Shown here one piece after another: positions 5,713 through 8,307 of a stretch of DNA of 8,307 nucleotides (within the stretch, counting starts at the first letter, position 1; every line of letters starts with the position of its first letter). The DNA is from Acidisphaera sp035272265 (GTDB taxonomy: Bacteria > Pseudomonadota > Alphaproteobacteria > Acetobacterales > Acetobacteraceae). The stretch covers positions 1 through 8,307 of the forward strand of contig DATEQV010000366.1 in assembly GCA_035272265.1 (NCBI GenBank), given 5' to 3'. A program made the position numbers and the translations under genes. A model generated the notes under the pieces. The model ran no database searches and was not told the origin of the DNA. It saw nothing but the letters and a program-made list of their open reading frames with translations.

Positions 5713-5904
5713 ATGTTCAAGAAGATCACGATGACGGCCCTGATCGCCGGGTTCGCGCTGGCCACTGCCGGGGCGCTGCCGGCCGCAAGCGCGCTCGCGC
5801 GCGACACCGGCCTCGCCGAGGTCACCCACATTACCGCTACCCACGGCGTAACTGGCACTCACTCTCCGGGTCGGATTTCCATCAGGAAGTCGGGCGGTCA
5901 GTAG
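5713..5904 (+). CDS. Small secreted peptide with spaced Thr-His motifs
   Basis: This encodes 63 residues. The first 29 form a textbook Sec signal peptide: MFKK basic end, hydrophobic core TALIAGFALATAGAL, then a small-residue ASALA cleavage site. The predicted mature chain is only about 34 residues and starts near Arg30-Asp31. It contains VTHITATHGVTGTH (37-50), with His at 39, 44 and 50, each preceded by Thr, and a basic tail ending in RISIRKSGGQ. There is no Cys. The start is chosen because GGAG lies 7 bases before the ATG at 5713; an in-frame ATG at 5548 has no such site and would bury the signal peptide. I do not recognise the family. The spaced His residues could bind a metal ion, but that is inference. 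The next plus-strand gene starts 234 bases downstream and is also predicted to be exported. Confidence 0.7.
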   Translation: MFKKITMTALIAGFALATAGALPAASALARDTGLAEVTHITATHGVTGTHSPGRISIRKSGGQ

Positions 5905-5997
5905 CTGAGCGACCCGAACCGTCCGGGAAGGATCGTGCGAGACCATTGCACACTGAGTCATCCCGGCAACCGCAGGTGTTCAGCAAGGGCGCCGTGA

Positions 5998-6020
5998 ACC
6001 GCAATCCGCCGTCTTGCGGT
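5998..6020 (+). terminator. Possible hairpin terminator after the small peptide gene
   Basis: ACCGCAA (5998-6004), a 9-base loop, then TTGCGGT (6014-6020) gives a 7-base-pair stem about 94 bases after the stop codon. No T-run follows, so intrinsic termination is doubtful. Confidence 0.25.
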
Positions 6021-6059
6021 GGACAGAGAGGCGGCCGACTGTGTCCGGCCTTGCTAAAA

Positions 6060-6075
6060 TCCTAGGGAGTTTCAG
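6060..6075. promoter_or_regulatory. TCCTAGG...TTTCAG motif, copy 2
   Basis: TCCTAGGGAGTTTCAG matches the copy at 5482-5496 apart from one inserted base and a transition. It lies just after TAAAAT (6055-6060), a possible -10 without a visible -35, and about 64 bases before the TTG start at 6139. This placement suits a regulator site or a transcription start region. Confidence 0.3.
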
Positions 6076-6138
6076 TCACGAGACGAATTTCGGTGCTCGT
6101 GGCGAGGCCGGCCGTATGCGGAGGGGAGGATACGGGGC

Positions 6139-7476
6139 TTGTTGCTGATCGTGCTGGGCCTGGGGCTGATGGCGGCGCCGGCCGGGTCGGCGGCCGATCC
6201 CCGGTCGGCGGACTGGACGATTCCGCGCCCGGTGACGGCGCCGTCGCCCGACCGTCCCCTTGTCATCGACCTCGCCGGCGTCCGTTTCAGATGGTACGAG
6301 CCGCATCGAGCCTTTCTGCTGAATGACGGACGGCTGCTGCTGTGGGAGTCGGGCCGCAGCCTCGACGACCCCGGCGACTGGTCGATCTCGCTGCTCGATC
6401 CCGGGGGCGCGATCGACACGGTCTGGCACGGCGCGAGCGACCTGGGCGGCACGCCGATCGTGTCGGCGGACCGGCGGGTTGCGTGGTTCGCCGCCCATGT
6501 GTCGCCGGTGACGTCGAGCGGGGTCACGGACGGACTGTTCGTGCTCGATATCCCGCGCAGGCGGGTGTGGCCGCTGGATCGCGTCTACGAGGGCGCCGCG
6601 GCGATCGAGGCCGCGCTGAACAAGGACTACTGGAAGGCACGGGCGGAGCCGGACGGGCGTCTGCTGATCCAGTTCGCCGATCTCGCCGATACGGAGTTCT
6701 GGGGCAGGCCGCGCGCCGACCGGGCGGCGCAGGCCGGCGACCCCTGGCGAGACCTGTTCCCGTATGTCTATCTGCCCTCGCCGCTGGCGTTCTTCGCAGG
6801 CGATGCCGGCCGTGCGACGCCGAATTTCGGCGTGTCGGAGCGGGCATTGCTGCGGTTCAACGACGCGCGCGACCCCCGCCCCGAGCCGCGCGCGGAGGGG
6901 GCGGACCGGTACTGGGCGCCAACCGACGACGGCGAGTATTACAGCGACAACAGCCTGCCGACCCTGCCGATCGCGGCGGCGCCGGGGCTGCATGTGCAAC
7001 TGTTCCAGCGATGGCTCGATCCGCAGACCATGCTGCCCTGCGGACCCGGCAACGTCGTTTCGCGGGATCGCGACTTCACGGCGACGACGAGCGAGAGCGG
7101 CCCACGCTGCGCGCGGTTCCAGGGCGCCTATGTCGAACGGGTCGCCGACGGAAGGCTGGAGCACGTGCTGAGCCACGGCGTCGGCGTGTCCCATGCGATC
7201 GCCGCGCGAGGCCGCCTGGTCGCGATCGGCGGCCAGGCGGAGGGCTTGAACCTGGACGGAAAGCCCGGTGCGCAGCCGAACTTCGTGTCGCTGTGGGATG
7301 CGGTCGGGGGCGATCGGCTGGCGAGTTTGATGTTTCCGGCAGGAGATGTCCGCGTGCAGGCGCTGGTGTTCTCGATCGACGCCGGGCAGTTGTATGCGTT
7401 CGTGGCGTCGCCGTCGGGGTCGCAGGTGTACGTCTGGGATCTGCGGCCGGCGTGGAGAGCGCTGGGGAAGGAGTGA
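6139..7476 (+). CDS. Exported protein of unknown function, possible beta-propeller
   Basis: This encodes 445 residues. The start is a TTG at 6139: GGAGGA lies 8 bases upstream, no ATG or GTG occurs in frame between the upstream stop (TAA at 6055) and this point, and the first residues form a signal peptide (LLIVLGLGLMAAPAGSA, cleavage near 18-19). The usual basic N-terminal end is missing. The mature part is rich in short beta-like strands and turns: FRWYEPHRAFLLNDGRLLLW, GTPIVSADRRVAWFAAHVSP and a C-terminal pair of WD-like units ending in SLWD (about 384-387) and VYVWD (430-434), 47 residues apart. The last unit reads VQALVFSIDAGQLYAFVAS before the WD. This pattern suggests blades of a beta-propeller, but the early repeats are not clear. 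Cys301 and Cys324 could form a disulfide in the periplasm. I do not recognise a specific family. Confidence 0.75.
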   Translation: MLLIVLGLGLMAAPAGSAADPRSADWTIPRPVTAPSPDRPLVIDLAGVRFRWYEPHRAFLLNDGRLLLWESGRSLDDPGDWSISLLDPGGAIDTVWHGASDLGGTPIVSADRRVAWFAAHVSPVTSSGVTDGLFVLDIPRRRVWPLDRVYEGAAAIEAALNKDYWKARAEPDGRLLIQFADLADTEFWGRPRADRAAQAGDPWRDLFPYVYLPSPLAFFAGDAGRATPNFGVSERALLRFNDARDPRPEPRAEGADRYWAPTDDGEYYSDNSLPTLPIAAAPGLHVQLFQRWLDPQTMLPCGPGNVVSRDRDFTATTSESGPRCARFQGAYVERVADGRLEHVLSHGVGVSHAIAARGRLVAIGGQAEGLNLDGKPGAQPNFVSLWDAVGGDRLASLMFPAGDVRVQALVFSIDAGQLYAFVASPSGSQVYVWDLRPAWRALGKE

Positions 7477-7564
7477 TGCCGGCGCGCGGGAGCAGCAGCG
7501 AGGAGAGCGGGGAGGCGCAGCGCATCTCGCCATCCAGGCTTCCAGCTTTTCGTCGGCGTCCGCA

Positions 7565-7594
7565 GGCGGAATCCGCGCTTCGCGCACTTCCGCC
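7565..7594. repeat. REP-type palindrome, copy 2
   Basis: GGCGGAAT, a GC-rich centre with a TTCG turn, then CTTCCGCC form an imperfect stem-loop. It matches the copy at 4465-4494 at 26 of 30 positions. It sits in the 211-base gap between convergent genes ending at 7476 and 7688, a usual place for REP elements, and may protect or end both transcripts. No gene is supported in this gap. Confidence 0.75.
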
Positions 7595-7654
7595 CTTGCT
7601 TGCTTGGGGATCCGTACGGAGACGATATCAGTCACCGGGCGCTCGCGTCGCGTC

Positions 7655-7669
7655 ACCGGCCGCGCCGGT
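7655..7669. repeat. Small hairpin downstream of the 150-residue exported protein gene
   Basis: ACCGGC, loop CGC, then GCCGGT form a perfect 6-base-pair stem 18 bases past the stop of the minus-strand gene that ends at 7688. There is no T-run on the minus strand, so it is at best a weak terminator. Confidence 0.25.
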
Positions 7670-7687
7670 AAGCGGACTTAGAAGACC

Positions 7688-8140
7688 TCAGCTAGTTTTT
7701 CGTACTGTTACGGTATCGGCGCCACAAGCGACAACGTATGGCGGCATCGGGATACCCGGATACTGACCGCTGTCGCTCGCCTTCTTGACCCATTGTTCGA
7801 GCGCCGCGTCTTGCGTTGCGTCAAAGACGCGTACCGTCACCTCGAAGTCGGCCCCGACATCTCTGGGCTCACCGAAGAAAGTGACAACGGTCCAGTTGTT
7901 CCCGGCAATGTCAGCCGAGCCCTGAGGCCACCAAAGGGCTAGACCCTTTCGATGGGCAAGAACCCATAGTTTGGTGCCTGCCGGGATCTGGGCTGTTCCG
8001 ACAACGTTCTCGACAGCAGAGACGGATTGTCCCGTGTTCGGCTGAACGATGTGCACAGCGCAGCTTGCGCTCGGGGCCTGCGCGAACGACCAGCAAGGGG
8101 TCCACACGCACATGATCAACGCGAAGAACCTAACTCGCAT
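7688..8140 (-). CDS. Small exported beta-rich protein of unknown function
   Basis: This encodes 150 residues. A signal peptide (MRVRFFALIM, then a hydrophobic stretch ending WSFAQA) is probably cut after Ala20 or Ala22. The mature chain has an early Cys27 and a late Cys139 that may form a disulfide. Between them lie HIVQPNTGQSVSAVENVVG (30-48), LWVLAHRKGLALWWPQG (58-74), NNWTVVTFFGEPRDVGADFE (81-100) and VTVRVFD (101-107). The order G-x-A then LWV, WPQG and a later W-T-V is one I associate with small Ig-like beta-sandwich domains in exported bacterial proteins; that is an impression from memory. The start at 8140 is chosen for the AAGGGA 6 bases upstream; an in-frame GTG at 8164 would place that site inside the gene. 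The gene is less GC-rich than its neighbours and lies close to an insertion sequence, which suggests transfer. Confidence 0.78.
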   Translation of the reverse strand: MRVRFFALIMCVWTPCWSFAQAPSASCAVHIVQPNTGQSVSAVENVVGTAQIPAGTKLWVLAHRKGLALWWPQGSADIAGNNWTVVTFFGEPRDVGADFEVTVRVFDATQDAALEQWVKKASDSGQYPGIPMPPYVVACGADTVTVRKTS

Positions 8141-8229
8141 CGAAATCCCTTTTTGGTTTCTCACTCACTGTCCGTCCGGGGAGTTTTCCAATCGCGAGAA
8201 TCGGTTAGCCGGAGCGACCGCTTGAACGG

Positions 8230-8307
8230 CGCGAATCTCTTGTGATTCCTTGTGTGGCACCGATTCACTTTCGAGGTGCCTCATGTGGACGACCGAAAAT
8301 CGCCCCC
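8230..8307 (+). mobile_element. Left end of an IS5-type insertion sequence (partial)
   Basis: The transposase start at 8283 implies the terminal inverted repeat is just upstream, but the exact border cannot be set without the right end. GAATC...GATTC (8233-8248) and GGCACC...GGTGCC (8256-8261 and 8275-8280) are small inverted repeats within this leader. The start coordinate given here is approximate. Confidence 0.45.
8283..8307 (+). CDS. IS5-family transposase, N-terminal fragment
   Basis: Only 8 codons are visible: MWTTENRP. This opening is typical of alphaproteobacterial IS5-family DDE transposases, which usually continue with a Tyr/Arg-rich stretch and then LRYPSDLTDEEW. GAGGTG lies about 5 bases before the ATG and serves as ribosome site. 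The rest lies beyond the window, so whether the gene is intact cannot be judged. The identification rests on a short but characteristic start. Confidence 0.7.

Noticed and set aside
5905..6138. Possible tRNA or small RNA gene in the gap between the two exported-protein genes.
   Set aside because: No T-loop GTTC signature or cloverleaf was found; only a 7-base-pair hairpin and the TCCTAGG motif are visible.
4465..7594. The repeated palindromes as a CRISPR array.
   Set aside because: There are only two 30-base copies about 3 kb apart, with no regular spacers; they fit REP elements.
6076..7656. Minus-strand open frame of 526 codons starting in the gap before the exported protein gene; its first 50 residues look fairly natural.
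   Set aside because: It crosses REP copy 2 and is then antisense to the 445-residue gene along its whole length; there is no ribosome site and the composition becomes Arg-rich. A very short real peptide at 7500-7656 cannot be fully excluded.
6342..7766. Plus-strand open frame of 474 codons within the 445-residue exported protein gene.
   Set aside because: Frame-shifted shadow with Arg/Gly-rich product and no start signals.

Overview
This is a GC-rich stretch, most likely from an alphaproteobacterium. That placement is inferred from three things: the very GC-rich third codon positions, a long palindromic repeat whose core resembles the interspersed palindromes common in that class, and an IS5-type transposase start at the right edge that resembles alphaproteobacterial copies. 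The genus cannot be fixed from the sequence.

Left part (1-1493). A polyphosphate kinase 2 gene runs off the left edge on the minus strand. It is preceded by a small HicA-like gene with a 5-base gap, so the two form a two-gene operon. Diverging from them is a six-helix HdeD/DUF308-type membrane protein gene. Its stop codon shares a CTAG with the stop of the next, convergent gene.

Metabolic pair (1490-4117). A thiamine-diphosphate enzyme of the acetolactate synthase/benzoylformate decarboxylase superfamily (minus) and a CtBP-like D-2-hydroxyacid dehydrogenase (plus) diverge from a 72-base promoter region. The first class of enzyme acts on 2-oxo acids and the second on 2-oxo/2-hydroxy acids, so a shared pathway is plausible, but the substrates are not known.

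Repeat-rich part (about 4118-5437). A 105-base near-perfect palindrome and a 30-base REP-type palindrome lie between the dehydrogenase and an unrecognised minus-strand gene. That gene encodes an Arg-rich protein with a Pro-Glu linker and a CxxC pair. It has no stop codon before, in or between the repeats, so its frame stays open deep into the antisense strand of the dehydrogenase. Its true 3' end is doubtful.

Secreted-protein part (5713-8140). Three genes encode apparently exported proteins of unknown function: a 63-residue peptide with spaced Thr-His motifs, a 445-residue protein that starts at TTG and may be a beta-propeller, and a 150-residue beta-rich protein (minus strand). A second copy of the REP element lies between the last two.

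Right edge (about 8230-8307). The left end of an IS5-type insertion sequence enters the window; only the first 8 codons of its transposase are visible. No CRISPR array, tRNA or rRNA gene was found. No complete new multi-gene system is evident. The best leads are the HicA-like/PPK2 operon, the gene that reads through repeats, and the small Thr-His secreted peptide.
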